Source: Ochotona curzoniae
Lineage: Eukaryota; Chordata; Mammalia; Lagomorpha; Ochotonidae
Assembly (NCBI RefSeq): GCF_017591425.1
Contig: NW_024465803.1
Location: forward strand, 62,001 to 126,000
DNA length: 64,000 bases
Reading direction: 5' to 3'
Each line of letters begins with the position of its first letter. Position 1 is the stretch's first letter. Positions 33,462 through 48,309 of this stretch are shown piece after piece. The notes under the pieces are model-generated. The model saw nothing but the letters and a program-made list of their open reading frames with translations, was not told the origin of the DNA and ran no database searches. Position numbers and translations under genes: made by a program.

Positions 33462-33785
33462 CTCTCAAAGATTTATTTATTTTTATTGGAAAGACAGATG
33501 TATAGAAAGGAGGAGAGACAGAGAGGGAGATCTTCCATCTGATGATTCACTCCCCAACAACCACAATAGGAAGAAGTGAGCCAATCTGTATCTAGGATCC
33601 AGAGCCTCTTCTGGGTCTCCCACACTAGTGCAGAGCCACATGATTTTGGGCAGTCCTTAACTGCTTTCTCAGGCCACAAGCAGGGGACTGGATGTTAAGT
33701 AGGGTCACCAGGATTAGAACCAGGTCCCATATGGGATCCCGGTGCATTCAACATTAGTGCTTTAGCCATTAGGTTGTGCAGCAGA
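33462..33785 (-). mobile_element. C-type SINE
   Basis: Full-length reverse copy, AAGATTTATTTATTTTTATT to ATTAGGTTGTGC. Confidence 0.93.
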
Positions 33786-35200
33786 CAGCTCCTAGACCCT
33801 ATCATGGGAAAATTCCACCGTCTCACCTGCATGCTCGTCACAAGAATGCTTCAGTGATTCCCAGAATTGTTTGCTTGACTATCTGCGCACTCTTTCAGGA
33901 ATTGAGAATGCATATCTTGGTCCATCCCCCCAACTGTAGCTTCCTGATAGTGTATCTAAAAGGGGTTGAACAATACCACACGGGGAGATAGGTAAGACCC
34001 TGGGAGTGAGAGTGAACACGTACAGAGCACCAGAAAATAATATACAAACAGCAGCATTTTTTCAAAAAGTGGCATTCTCCTTACACTAATGACCCACTGT
34101 GTGTTGTCCTTTTTTCAACCTAGTCCCTCGGCTCAGCATAGGGAAAGCTGTAGCGCGGACATTGCCGGCAAATAGGGTACTGTGCCAGGCCCATTCTGTG
34201 TTTTTAACTGCAGGTTTGTTAAGCCCACCTTCCTGGAACTCATCTGTCCCCGCCAGGACCAGGACACAGACTCAGAATCCACAGTATTTGTAGATTCTTT
34301 GGGGAACCACCCTTCCTTATGAAAAGAAGTGGCAGGTAGGTTAGGTTTAATGAATTTTGGGTCTCACCTGCGGGTGCCTTAGCAGAGCACAACCTTGTTA
34401 GCAGGTACTCAGGGTCTAGGGTGTGAGCCAACCAAGTTTTAGGCTGAGAGCCTCTTTTCAGCTCTCGAAACTGAGCCTGCAGAGTGGCTATTCCAAGCAT
34501 GCCCAGCCTGAGAATGCAGCTGTACCATCTCATCAGAGGACTGCTAATTCTTTGTGATAGCTTTTAGGAGGGTTTGTTTGCTTGTTTTGCCATAGTAGTT
34601 TCTCTTTTCTCTCCTTAATAATCAAAGTCACAAGTTGAATGAAATATCTTCCTGTTACCATGACGACTAGCTCCTATTAGAGATGAAAAAGTTTGAAGCT
34701 CATGCAAAGAGATAAGGAAGAAGCAGAGGGAAGAAGGAAAGGATGTGCCATGTGTTTGTGCTGCGTTGACTTGGGCTGCAGTATTTGAACAGGCCAGCAG
34801 GTGTCAGCAGTGAGTACAACTCCGGTGTGCCTTCAGTGAGGAGGGTTTTTTGCGGGGTTTTGTTTGTTTGCTTAATTTTTTTTTCCTCCAAAGAATCTAA
34901 AAGTGGTCAATAAATATAAATCTCAGATTCTTAATTAGGACATCCTGGACTCTTGGGGTTTTCCCCAAGTCCCTTTTTATGGATTCCTCTCTTGTCAGTT
35001 TAGTCACCCATTCAGAGGTCTATTGAGCACATATAGGTGTCCCCATTCGCACCAACCACACACATACAGACACTGACAGAGATTTCCATACAAGCAGACT
35101 TGAATGATTGTAAAAATTACAGAATAAATGGGGTATTGCAGAATAAAGCTTCAAGAATACGAAGTTTGATTTTTCCTGAGTATTTCTCTAATTAATTTCC
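33786..35200. other. No gene identified
   Basis: No domain, repeat or RNA gene recognised. A 97-codon minus-strand open frame (34240-34533) has no features supporting coding. Confidence 0.45.
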
Positions 35201-35309
35201 AGTCATAAAAAACCATTGTCTCAATCAGTTTTCAAGGGGAGCATATTTCTGCTGAGACTTTATCTGAATGGCACAGCAGATAGAAAGGAGTTATTAGTTC
35301 CACCCTTCT

Positions 35310-35420
35310 CTTGTTCCCCATGAAGTCACCATTTTGCAAAGCTGATATCACACCATCAAATCTCATGCACGTGTTGCCTGTAAAATTCCAACAAAAATTA
35401 CATCTGATTTGTAAAAATGC
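35310..35420 (+). other. Distant relative of the duplicated short ORF at 36.8 kb
   Basis: Translates MKSPFCKADITPSNLMHVLP followed by VKF, aligning with SPFGKAGITPAHLRYLLTVK in copy B (about 70 percent nucleotide identity over some 63 bases, by eye). Similarity stops soon after. Confidence 0.5.
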
Positions 35421-35480
35421 AAATTGTAATAAATTTGCCTTGTTTCAGAATATTCTGAGGCTCAAAGAATGTTCTTATCT

Positions 35481-35812
35481 CTTTTTTAAAATATTTGTTT
35501 ATTTATTGTAAAGTCAGATATACAGGGATGAGGAGAGACAGAGAGGAAGATCTTCCATCCGATGATTCACTCCCCAAGTGAGCACAACGGCTGATGTTTT
35601 GCCTTTCCGAAGCCAGGATCCGGGAACTTCCTGCAGGTATCCCATGTAGATGCAGGGTTCCAAACTTTTGGGCTCTCCTCGACTGTTTTCCCAGGATACA
35701 AGCAGGGAGCTGGAAGGGAAGTGGAGCTGCCGGGATTAGAACTGGTGCCCATATGGGATCCCGGCGCGTTCAAGGCGAGGACTTTAGATTCTAGGCCATG
35801 CTGCCAGGCCCA
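35481..35812 (-). mobile_element. C-type SINE, fairly young
   Basis: Target duplication ATGTTCTTATCT at 35469-35480 and again at 35814-35825; CpGs retained at the head (CCCGGCGCG). Confidence 0.95.
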
Positions 35813-36742
35813 AATGTTCTTATCTTATTCAGCACATGAAGACATTCTATGTCGACAAAAACTGCCTGCTCCCTGCCTCTTTTCCTTGCATAGACAGATC
35901 ACCATGCCCAAATCACCTGAGAGTAGAGCTTGAGTTTTCCTTGCCTTTGGTGTCTCACTCGTAGTCACTATCCTCAGAAGTGTACATTTTTAGGTGCTAA
36001 TATAGAATAGTCAGTGGAAATTGGAGACAGCAAATCTCTTCTCTGTGCTTGGAGTGTTTTGAGAAGGAGTCAGAATGTCAGTAACTTTATGCACTCACAA
36101 AACCATGGTGTTTTGACTCCAATAGTTACTATACAATCAATCTTTTAAAGATCATTCTGAAGGAGGATTAGCTTGGGGCATAGTGGTGTGGTGGGACATG
36201 AAAGGCAGCACAGGACTAGAGAGTATTAGGTGAGTTCTGGTGAATGGTAGCTGTAGGTCAGTCTTCAACTTTTAGATTGTTGAGCCCTGGGTGTGAAATG
36301 CTCCTTCCATGTACTGTTAGAGTTGGTAGTGTCTGCAGAGTGTGGATTGTTTCTAACTCAGAGGTCTGAGTTGTATTCTGTGCGATTTGAAAGGGGCTGT
36401 CCTGGTGTTTTAGCTTCATTCTGTCTGGTGTAGATGACATTTTTATTAATTTATTTTCTGGAGTGCTGCTGCCAAGTTTGGAGTCTGTACTCTTTTTTTG
36501 GTTCTTCAGAATGTTGACCTAACTTAGGTTGCACGTTAGTAAACCTCACTTGTCCCTGAGAGCTTCACATTTGGCTTAGGTCAATGTGTTATGATGTTTC
36601 CTAAAGATCTTGTAATAAGGCTGGACAACCAGGTCTGTAATCTGACTCACATTGGAGCTGGAGTCCCAGCCAAATGAATACAATCTAGACTAGATTTTGT
36701 CAGTATAACCTTATTCTTGACAGTTATGGAAAAATTAATTTC

Positions 36743-37009
36743 ATGGAAGTGTTACCAAAAAAAAGTAAGATGTTGGAGCAGATTGCAGGAGTTGAAAGAG
36801 TTCAGTTGAAAGATTTTCAACTGAGGTCTCCATTTGGCAAGGCTGGCATCACACCAGCACATCTCAGGTACCTGTTGACAGTAAAATTCAAAGACTTCAT
36901 GCAAAGACTGGTACCTAATGGTGTAGCTCATGCAATGGCAAGAAACTTACTGTGGGAAGCCATGGTGTATGAAATTGGTGTGAATCTGAGAAGTATTGGC
37001 AGCAGCTAA
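36743..37009 (+). CDS. Unidentified 88-codon open frame in the duplicated unit
   Basis: Product is small and I do not recognise it. From residue 14 it reads IAGVERVQLKDFQLRSPFGK, then AGITPAHLRYLLTVKFKDF and ends LRSIGSS. It looks protein-like (balanced charge and hydrophobics, no low complexity). Copy A at about 24560-24800 has the same segment with an 8-base insertion and other indels, yet ends with the same GSS-stop. A third, partial relative is at 35310. No promoter, signal peptide or known motif is visible. It may be a fragment of an older retrocopied gene or a piece of an unannotated repeat; start codon choice is arbitrary. Confidence 0.25.
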   Translation: MEVLPKKSKMLEQIAGVERVQLKDFQLRSPFGKAGITPAHLRYLLTVKFKDFMQRLVPNGVAHAMARNLLWEAMVYEIGVNLRSIGSS

Positions 37010-38199
37010 TACATACATTCCAACTAATACATAAACACCAAGAGTCTGATGACAATTTTTATATGTCTGGGATATACCTCCTAGAGTCTCAAGTGTTTCT
37101 TGAGCAGCAAGCCCTAAGACCATTGCTTGAGGTGGTGGTGTTATTTGACTGCAGAATCACAGTAGACAAACTGGTGAAACATTTGTTTAGTGAGAAAATC
37201 TTACAAGCTTCTATAGAGTAGAAAAAGGGGGAGGCAGAACATTGGTTTCAATAGCACTCCCACCAAGCAATGACATTGTAACTTGCTAGTAGACATGCCT
37301 ATCTCTCTGAACCTTCGACCCAAGTCACAGTTCACGTGTGACACCCAAGTTTGGAAGCTGTGTTTCAGGTCACATGCAGTTAGATCAAGGAAATATACCA
37401 CCTGGGATGAAAGTTATGCCTTGGGGCATGTTCATTACATATGACTGGTAAAGAGAATGAGTGTTGCATTTAACTTCTAATCAGGGAGTATTGTCAGGGG
37501 ATTCTCCAGGGACAGGGTATGTGTATGACTTCTCACGTAATTTATGCACAGATCCAGGGGTGATCTTCTACACTTGAGTATGAAAGGAAACAGAGGTCAA
37601 ACAGGATCCATACTTATTTAGAGAAATGATACAAGAGAATCTCCACTTCAGACATGATTCATCGTTCACAGTTGAAACTTTAGTGTTACATTTGCCACAT
37701 GCATTATTATCTGTGATTCCAATATTAGCCTGCAATAGAATGTGGAAGTTTGACATTCTAAAAACACTATAGTAGCCAAATCTGTAAATGATAATCATGG
37801 AATGCCAAACAAGTGATACTTATAGAATGTTTATTACGAACATTGAAATCTGAAAGCAGAACTCATTCACATTTTCCACCTCACAACAAAAGATCATGAG
37901 CAAACCACATTTGAATTATTTTAGCAGCACATAATCTGTGTTCTGAAAAATAGCGATGCCTCACATGTATCACTGAACACTTGCTGAGCCTTTCAAAGTG
38001 TTCTTCTACATGCATTGTACTTTTACAGTGATGTCCATTTGCACTCTTGCTAATGCACATTACATTCACTTTCTAAGCTCCAACAAACTGTGACAGCAGC
38101 TTTATAGTAGCTAGTTTTTCTGTTTACATACTTTTGTATTTCTGAGCTTCATGGTTCTGCTGATAATTGACATTCAGAAAAGTGATTTTTCAGTCAATG

Positions 38200-40211
<2,012 letters not shown>

Positions 40212-40554
40212 CTATAGAAAAAAAGATGAAATAAATTATGGAGTCTCTCTACCTCTCCTTTCAAGAGATGCCTCACCTCTGGCATATAAAAAATCTTTCT
40301 TAATCTTAAGGCAGAGTTATGTGGCTTGACTCAACAGAAAGAAAAATGCACAAGGTTTGTAAGCCTTCTATCAAGTCTGAATGAACCAGTAAAAAATGAC
40401 CTTTGGCACCCCATGGCTCTGCATAAGCCTGGAGAGTGCACACACCCAGTGACCCACACAATCACCTCCACTGCTTAGTTTGACTAAAACTTCAGATAGA
40501 TTATACCTCCAGGTTGGTGCAAATAGAAAACACAGCAGTGTAAGATATAGAGGC

Positions 40555-40758
40555 TGTAATCACCAACCAGCTTCTTCTGGGTCTCCCATGAAGATGCCAG
40601 ATTGAAAAGTTTTGGGGTGTCTGACTGTTTTCCTGGTCCAGAAGGAGTGACCAGGATGTGAAGGGCTGCCAGAATGTGAAGCAATGCAGATACGTGATCC
40701 CAGCAAATGCAAGGCATGGATTTAGCCACTAGTATTTCATGCTATGCTCCTGGGTTTG
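40555..40758 (-). mobile_element. C-type SINE, old fragment
   Basis: TTCTTCTGGGTCTCCCATGA, TTAGCCACTAGTATT and CTCCTGGG at the expected spacing in reverse. Confidence 0.7.
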
Positions 40759-42063
40759 ATCTTTTGTGATGACCTATTTGCGCCTTTGGATGTCACCCGC
40801 TACAGTTCCTAGATGAATTGAGAAAGCCAGTTGCTTTATTTTGTCTCTTCTCTCAATGTGATTACTCATATGGCTTCTTATCTCTGAGATCCAAACAGCC
40901 ATAGAATGACAAAAGCACATATCAAATGTGCTGTAGGAGCTATTTCCTGGCTGGTTGAATGGGAAATGTCTTACCAACAGGTTCCTGCCTAGACAAGGAA
41001 GGTCACAGGACACTTAAAAACCTAAGACACTATGTTGTCTCCCTCTCTCTATTCAGAAGGCACATCATCTCCTTGCTCTCTCCCAAGAAATGTTATTCAA
41101 TTCCCTCTGCTTTTTACATTTAGTTGGTCACTTTGCAAATAAAAGTCTATCTGGAAATATATATATATATATTATGGTATATATACTATATAGAGCTTAT
41201 GCTATGGTCTATATATATAGTTTAGACATATATAAATATATAAACAATAAAATCATTTTACAAAGGTGTTTTAATATACAATTTTACTTTCAGTTCATGT
41301 TTCACTTATGGTCTGAACTAATGCTAAGCATCTTTGGGAATGCCTCTCTCTTTGGAATTATTGTATAATTTTTGTCATTACAACTTGCCTGAAGAATATG
41401 TCTTGACTTTGCTCATTAGCTCCAAGCTGCTCATTTATTCTGTAGGGATCTGAAATGAGAAAATGAACAACTATATCCATGAATCACACTGAAGAGTTTC
41501 TTGCCCAATGCTCAAAGAAAGTCAATGATGTTTGTTGCCATTCTAGATACAGCATATTTTAACATTAGTAAAATGTGGACATTTATGAGCATTATTTGTG
41601 AGCATTACATCTTTTTTACTAATGTATGCATATAGTAATTGTTTTAAACTAAAAATTTCAATTATTTGGAATTGTGTACTTTTAGTTGAAAAAGGACAAT
41701 AAACAGAATGTGGCACAGAAATTAAAAATAAGGCTTTGGGTTTCTTATATCCCTCAACCATGCCAATATGTCTTGTTTTGGCTATTCTGCTTCAAATACA
41801 AATTCCTGAAAATGTATCTGGCAAGATGGCAGATGGTTATTTAAATGCTTGGGATCGTTGAAAAAGTATATAGTTCTATCATTATGGTTATAGGCTGGCA
41901 ATGTTTGAAAGGCACTGCTAGAATAAACCTAATATGGCATCTGTAGAATGCCTGCTTTTCATCAGCTGTCCTTTTGAAGAAACTTAAAAAAAAAATCACA
42001 GAGAATTCCATTCAACATGGACTGAATATGTATCAATTCCTTGTCCACTATATACTGACCTAC
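40759..42063. other. Intron of the zinc-finger locus; no other gene seen
   Basis: Lies between the KRAB-B exon and the finger exon on the minus strand. Holds a TA-rich patch at 41157-41250 and no recognisable coding. Confidence 0.55.
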
Positions 42064-42156
42064 CTGAAAGTCCCTGGTTGACAGAGTTTTCTAGCATCTG
42101 TGGTGCTGATTCTTGCTCCATCCTGAGGATCACATCAGGCTTTGTCATGTGGTACC
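42064..42156 (-). CDS. KRAB-B box exon of the zinc-finger gene
   Basis: Preceded on the minus strand by acceptor GAACAG and followed by CAG/GTAGGT at 42064/42063. Translated in phase 1 from exon A it reads GYHMTKPDVILRMEQESAPQ, then MLENSVNQGLS, a typical KRAB-B. Using this donor (93 bases) the next exon's linker frame is out of phase; using a second donor four bases further (TAG/GTCAGT) it would be in phase. Which donor is used is undetermined. The B box strengthens TRIM28 recruitment in the family. Confidence 0.88.
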
Positions 42157-42281
42157 CTGTTCACGGAAAATAATGTGAATATTGTGAAATGACTACTAGT
42201 CTTATCATCTACTAAACTTTATACACTCTTCTTTCATTTATCATCTATACATCTATTCTGCTTGGACAGGACAAAATTTCA

Positions 42282-42434
<153 letters not shown>

Positions 42435-42669
42435 TCAGTTTTGGATCACTACATAGAAATACTGACAAGGCATTGTATGTATATTTAATTTGCAACTCTT
42501 ATGAATGCAGCTTAAATTACAATCAATACAGCATCATAGAGCAATAATAAAATGAAAATTTCTTGTCCTGTATTACTTCTGCAATTCCAATACTTCAATG
42601 AAACATTCCTTATTCTCTTAAAGGTTGTTTTCTCTAAACATTCAAATTCTAATGAATTGTTGAAGGTAC

Positions 42670-42912
42670 CACTAGAATACACATTCAATCACTCCCATTT
42701 GGGCGGGAATCTGGATTATTTCCATGTCTTCACTGTTGTAATTGTGCTGTTCTAAATATAGCTTTACACATCCCTTCTCCTATGCAGTTTTCATTTCCTT
42801 TGGGTATATTCCTAGGAATGGGGTAGCTGGGTCATATGGTCATATGGCAGGGTTATCTGCAGTTCTCTAAGTACTTTCCATACTGATTTGCATAGTGGTT
42901 GCACTAGCCTGC
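42670..42912 (-). mobile_element. L1 ORF2 C-terminal fragment
   Basis: Minus strand encodes ECRLVQPLCKSVWKVLRELQ and ITLPYDHMTQL, the conserved end of L1 ORF2, followed by the usual downstream segment. Lies in the presumed 5' intron of the KRAB gene. Confidence 0.9.
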
Positions 42913-44339
42913 ACTCCCAAGGCAGTTGGGAATTGGGGGAAGAATCCCACAGACTACATATTTGTACCATAAAATTGAAACTGAAGAAAAAAACTGCCAA
43001 AAATACATTTGTAGTAAGTACATCACTCTCAGCTTGTCCTTGTTATTGCCATTCTGAACTTAAACTAAATTAAAATCCATAATCATAAACATTCAGCCAA
43101 AATCCTAACTCAGGAACTGTATTAATAAGCTGAGTGTAATTCTTCTGTGTGTTTGATTTGCAACTTTCATGGATGCAGCTTAATTTATAACCTGTTGAGC
43201 AACATAGAGTAAAAACAAAATAAAGTATCTTGTTCTGTATTATTTTTGCAATTCTGAAGTTACAATTCCCTTATTCTGTACCAGACTGTTTTCTGTAATA
43301 AACATATATTATATATGGCACAGAATAATGAGGAAATCTTTGAAGAATTCATGAATGTTTTTCTCAAACATCCAGAGATATGTAAAAATCATATTAAGCA
43401 ATAATAAGATTTAATTTTCTTATTCCAACTTGAGCTAATGAAATAATGGAAATATTATTAAGCTAAACTTGCATAAATAAGTAAATATGACCTGCCTATA
43501 TTAGAATTATATATATATTTGTTTCTAGTAATATAAAAATATATATGTAAGCATCCCATAATCTTTTTTCCCATTTTTGAATAACTACATATTAATATCC
43601 TTTCCAGTTTCTGTTTTACTTATTATGGAATAACATTAAAATTAAACTAAAATTTGAATTACTAGATAAAGAACTATAGCACAGTAGGAAAACAAACTGC
43701 AATCTCATTCAAAACTATCTTCTTATAAGCAGCAGCTAATATCACACAGTCACAGCCTGCACGCTGAACAGAAAATACACATATAAGGCAAATGCCACAA
43801 AGTAACTAACAGATTTTTCAAATTACGTTTTAGAAGTCTTTTAACATTAACCACTTGTGTGGTTTCTCTTGTCTTTTTTTCTAGTTACTTATTTACTGAA
43901 TTTATGTGCAGAATATATGTACTTATTTACAGAATTAATATTGCTGATATACACAGTTTCAGTAACAGAATTATACTTCTTTTGTATCTTTCATTTTTCC
44001 CCTGTTACATTTCTAAACATCTTATTTTATTTAGGTTTTAAATTCACATTGCACTCAAAACCTTAATTTTTTTCATTAAGTGATTCAAATGAAAGTAAAA
44101 TAACCCGAGTTTAACAGGTAAGGGCTATCGATGTCATCAAATGAAAAGATATATTTTAATCATATACAGTTTATAAACACAGATTGTTAAAATGAGCGTA
44201 GAATATCATCCTTCACCATTTGTTTGGCAAAGATATAAATTAAAGAGATAAGATCCCGTTTTTGTTGCTTGTGATTCTTTACGCTACTCTGCAGAATAGA
44301 ATGTCATATCTGTATATCTGTATTTAGGATATTTCACTG
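42913..44339. other. AT-rich, no gene seen
   Basis: The phrase TTGATTTGCAACTTTCATGGATGCAGCTTAA (split: TTGATTTGCAACTTTCATGG then ATGCAGCTTAA, 43154) resembles one at 42490 (TTAATTTGCAACTCTTATGA then ATGCAGCTTAA), so a short local duplication of the KRAB-exon flank may exist. No KRAB copy accompanies it. Confidence 0.4.
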
Positions 44340-44840
44340 AACATCTTATCCTCCAGTTACAGCTATTTTGATGAAATCCCACAGGATTTCTATTGTATAC
44401 ATAGAGTATGTTTTCGTTATTCAGTCATTTAATGATGAACACATTGATTCATTCCATATTTTAGCATTATGAACAGTGCTACTATAAACAAGATGGTTAC
44501 CGGTATCTCTTTCATACCATGTGTTCATAAATTTCAGAACATACAACTAGCTGTAAGATTGCTCAATCATCCAGCAAGCTAATGTTTAATCATCTAAGAA
44601 ATTTTATACTATTTCCCACAGTTACTGAATGATTTATAATCCAACTAACACTGGTCCCATTGTTTACATGCTCATTGGCTTTTGTTAACTTTCCTCCAAA
44701 TATTAATAGCCATTCTCTAAGGGATGAGATGATATTTCATTGTGATTTTCACTTACATTTCCTTGATGGCTACTGTCAGAGAACTATCTACTGAGGTCTT
44801 TTCATCATTGTTTTACCAAACTGGGGAGTTTTATGTTGTT
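44340..44840 (-). mobile_element. Old L1 3' region fragment
   Basis: GGGATGAGATGATATTTCAT, TTGTGATTTTCACTTACATT and TCCTTGATGGCTACTG run in the order of the antisense of the L1 ORF2 end/3' UTR. Confidence 0.75.
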
Positions 44841-45344
44841 AAGATCACATAGAGTTTGAAAAATAAAACTGTTGATTTGAACAACCCATGGGACTTCCTA
44901 TGTCGTGATATTGGACCAATTTTTAAGTGCAATGTAGAATCTGAAATCAAAGCACAAAAAGGGTGAATACTAGAATAAAATTAAATTTCATCTGGCTGAA
45001 AATTTAAAACTGTGCTTCTGGAAGTACTTCATTAATATGACACACTCTGATGAAAACTCTGTAGATTCAGTGACACGCGGGATGATAGCAACTAGCGAAA
45101 AATATGTGTAATTGCAGACTTTAGTAGAAATTTAAGACTGTGAAAACCAAATGTTCCCCAAGTCTAGCAAATGCTATACTCCTAATAATAAAAGAAACAC
45201 ATACTACAAGTACATCCTCCCTAGGGAAAACATATTTCCAAATGAAATATGACTTTTCTTCAGATTTGTTGATTTTCTGTCTTCTTGTTTTTGACAGATT
45301 TGTTTACTTGAAAATCACAGGGACAGAGAGAGAAGTTGGAGAAG
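44841..45344. other. No gene seen
   Basis: Unassigned spacer. Confidence 0.45.
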
Positions 45345-45668
45345 TGGGCTGGGCACATAGCCGAAGTGAAAAAGTCCTCACCTTGCATGCCTTGGTATCC
45401 TGAATAGGCACCAGTTCATGTCAACTAATCTACTTCCTATACAGGTCCCAGAATGTAGCCTGGGAAATTGGTAGAGAACAGTCCCAAGCCTTGGAATGCT
45501 GCACCCATGTGAAAAACACAGAAGAAGCTCCTGGCTTCTGACTTCTGATTGGCTCAGCTACAGTCATTGCTGCTACATTGGGTTTGAACTAGCAAATGGA
45601 GAATCTTTCTCTCTGTATTTCCTACTCTTGTATACTTTCCTTTCTAATAAAAAGTGAATCTTTTTATA
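45345..45668 (+). mobile_element. C-type SINE, diverged
   Basis: GGGCTGGGCACATAGCC head, CTGCACCCATGTG centre, AATAAAAAGTGAATC tail. Confidence 0.85.
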
Positions 45669-45804
45669 TGAGTTTTTTTTTTTTTTCATTTTTATTTTTG
45701 ATCATGTTTACCTAGAGATCCTGAGGGAAAGGTTCAAAATTCAGGAAAAAGTGGGTGTGATATTTGTTTCCAAATTTTCTATTTTTTCTTCCTGTATAAT
45801 CCTT

Positions 45805-46125
45805 TTTAAAAAAGATTTGTTTTATTTTAATTGGAAAGAGTGGAGGAAAGACAGAGAGAAAGATCTTCCATCTGTTGACTCACTTCCCAAGTGAGCGCAA
45901 TGGCCGGTACTACGCCAATGCAAAGTCAGGATCCAGGAATTTCTTCCAGGTCTCCCACATTGGTTCAGGGTCCTAAGGCTTTAGGATGTCCTCGACTGCC
46001 ATCCCAGGCCACAGCTGGGCCCTAGATGGGAAGTGGAGTTTCCAGGATTAGAACCAGTGCCCATATGGGACCCCAGCACATTCAAGGTGAGGACTTTTAG
46101 CCACGAGGTCACGCCACTGGGCCCA
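45805..46125 (-). mobile_element. C-type SINE with perfect target duplication
   Basis: TCCTGTATAATCCTT at 45790-45804 and exactly repeated at 46126-46140. Confidence 0.96.
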
Positions 46126-46255
46126 TCCTGTATAATCCTTGAAAACGTTTAAGACACATGAAGACTATAAGATCTAAGATGCAAAATATTAAATTTATTA
46201 AGTAGTTTCTCTCATCACATGGAATCAAGTTGGAAATCATTTTTAAAATAAATTT

Positions 46256-46582
46256 AGTGCCTGGCATTGTAGCCTGGTAGCTAAAGAAGACGGCAAAGAG
46301 GCTCCTGGCATTGCTGGGATCCCATATGGGCACTAGTTCATATCCTGGCTGTTCACTTCCCTTCCAGCTCATTGTTTTTGCCTTGGAGAGCAGTAGAGGG
46401 TGGCCCCAATACCTCCAGACCCTGCATCTTTATGAGAAACCTGGAAGAAGCTCTTAGCTCCTGGCTTCAAATTGGATCAGCTCTGACAACTCTGTTTATT
46501 GTGACTAGTTGAGTAGTGAACCAGTGCATACAAGAAGTTTCTCTTTGTCTGACTTTCCAACCAAAATAAATTAGAAAAAAAA
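46256..46582 (+). mobile_element. C-type SINE, diverged
   Basis: GTGCCTGGCATTGTAGCC head, GGGATCCCATATGGGCAC box, CCAAAATAAATTAG tail; carries a ~20-base insertion near 46290. Confidence 0.88.
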
Positions 46583-46818
46583 TTAACAAATTATGTCTCA
46601 ACAATGGCATTATAAGTCATTTTGTAATCATCAAAATTTCACTGCTATTTATATATTACAGCCCATTCAGTGTGGGCTGGTTTTAGGAATTGCTTTGCTA
46701 ACATTAAGCATAGATGGGAGGTTGAAACGTTATTAAGGTCAATGGGTGGTAGAGTTACAGGACAAATTGCATCAGTTGCAAATTAAACAGTAATTTGTAT
46801 TATAATATAAATATGATT

Positions 46819-47153
46819 GGGCTCGGTGGCATGGCCTAGAGGCTAAAGTCCTTGCCTTGAATGCGTTGGGATCCCATATGGGTGCCAGTTCTAATCCTGG
46901 CAGCTCCACTTCCCATCCAGCTCCCTGCTTGTGACCTGGGAAAGCAGTCGAGGATGGCCTAAAATCTTTGGGACCCTGCACCTGTGTGGGATACCTGGAA
47001 GAAATTCCTGGATGCTGGCTTCGGGTCTGCATAGTATTGGCTGTTGCTCTCACTTGGGGAGTGAATCATCAGACGGAAGATCTTCCTCTCTGTCTCTCAT
47101 CCTCTTCTCTGTATATCTGACTTTCCAATAAATAAATAAATCTTAAGAAAAAC
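46819..47153 (+). mobile_element. C-type SINE
   Basis: 15-bp target duplication AATATAAATATGATT (46804-46818) and AATATAAATACGATT (47154-47168). Confidence 0.96.
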
Positions 47154-47279
47154 AATATAAATACGATTTTCAACCTACATGCTATCTGGTGGGCATGAAT
47201 AACAGGCTGTCTGCCAATGACCAGTGGTTCCTGCAGCCAAAGAACATTGATGCTTCAGCCCCTCATTGGTCTCAGTGCC

Positions 47280-47465
47280 TGTTCACAGGAGACTCAAATG
47301 CAATAAAAACAGATTCCAAAATGGACAAAAAACTAGACAGACATTTCTACAAAGATAACCAAAAGGTGATTCAGCATGGTAACATTCTCAGCATGGTTAA
47401 TCATGAAGTGAATGGAAATGGCAACCACAATGGGATACCACTTTAAATGCACTGCAATGTATTTC
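47280..47465 (+). mobile_element. L1 ORF2 C-terminal fragment
   Basis: Translates KMDKKLDRHFYKDNQKVIQH and GNGNHNGIPL, matching the L1 ORF2 region that ends in the TTMRYHLT-type motif. Short and decayed. Confidence 0.7.
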
Positions 47466-47689
47466 ATTAAAAAGTGTTCACAAAGAGAAACTGAAATTAG
47501 TCGTTACTGATCTAAGTGTAAAATGATGAAACTAATATTAGAAATGGCACTAAAGGACTGCCTATGTTGTTAACCTTCTCACACACTTTGGAACCAGTAC
47601 AGGGTATTGACTGGAAGAAGCAGGGATTAGGTTAGTGTTTTCATGGTCTGCCCTTGTTTCCTGTTCAAGCTGTTAGTATTTCTGAACTG

Positions 47690-47950
47690 AACTGTGGCAA
47701 GGTAGGCGAGCTTCCCATACATGCACAGTTTCTGCCCTAAATGTTCTACTTTCAACTCAGGTTTCTGCTTTTGTTCCAGGAAAGCAAGAGAGGATGGCTC
47801 AAATCCATGTGAGAGATCCAAAATAGGCTCCTGGCTTTAGGTTGGTATAGCTCTTGCCCTTGCAGTCACGTGCTTAGTAAAGTTACACATGGAAGATTTC
47901 TTTCTCACTCTTCCAACTTCTCTCTGCAAATTTGGATTTCAAATGAAAAC
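47690..47950 (+). mobile_element. C-type SINE remnant
   Basis: TTGTTCCAGGAAAGCAAGAG and GGCTCCTGGCTTTAGGTTGG in order; head largely lost. Confidence 0.65.
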
Positions 47951-48039
47951 CAAAGAGAGTGCAACAAGGTTCCAATCCTGTGCTTTAGCAAATAAAGACA
48001 CTGACATCCTATATGCACATTGCCTCATATATTACATGC

Positions 48040-48275
48040 TCAACTTCAGATCCAACTCCTTGATAACAGGCCTGGAAAGGAAGTAAAGGATTTCTCAAGC
48101 ACTTGGGTCCTTGTAATCTAGTTGGACTCCTGGATAATACTTCTGACTCATGGCTTCAGGCTGGCTCAGCTCTGTACATTCTGGATATTTGAGGAGTGAA
48201 CCAGCAGATGGGAGATGTCTCTTCATTTCCCCTTCTGAGAAGCTCTGCTTCTCAAATTAATAAATCTTAAAAAAC
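48040..48275 (+). mobile_element. C-type SINE remnant
   Basis: GGCCTGGAAAGGAAGTAAAG, GGCTCAGCTCTG, GAGTGAACCAGCAGATGG, AATAAATCTT. Confidence 0.75.
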
Positions 48276-48309
48276 AAAACAAAAACAAACACTCTGCAAT
48301 AGGAAATGT

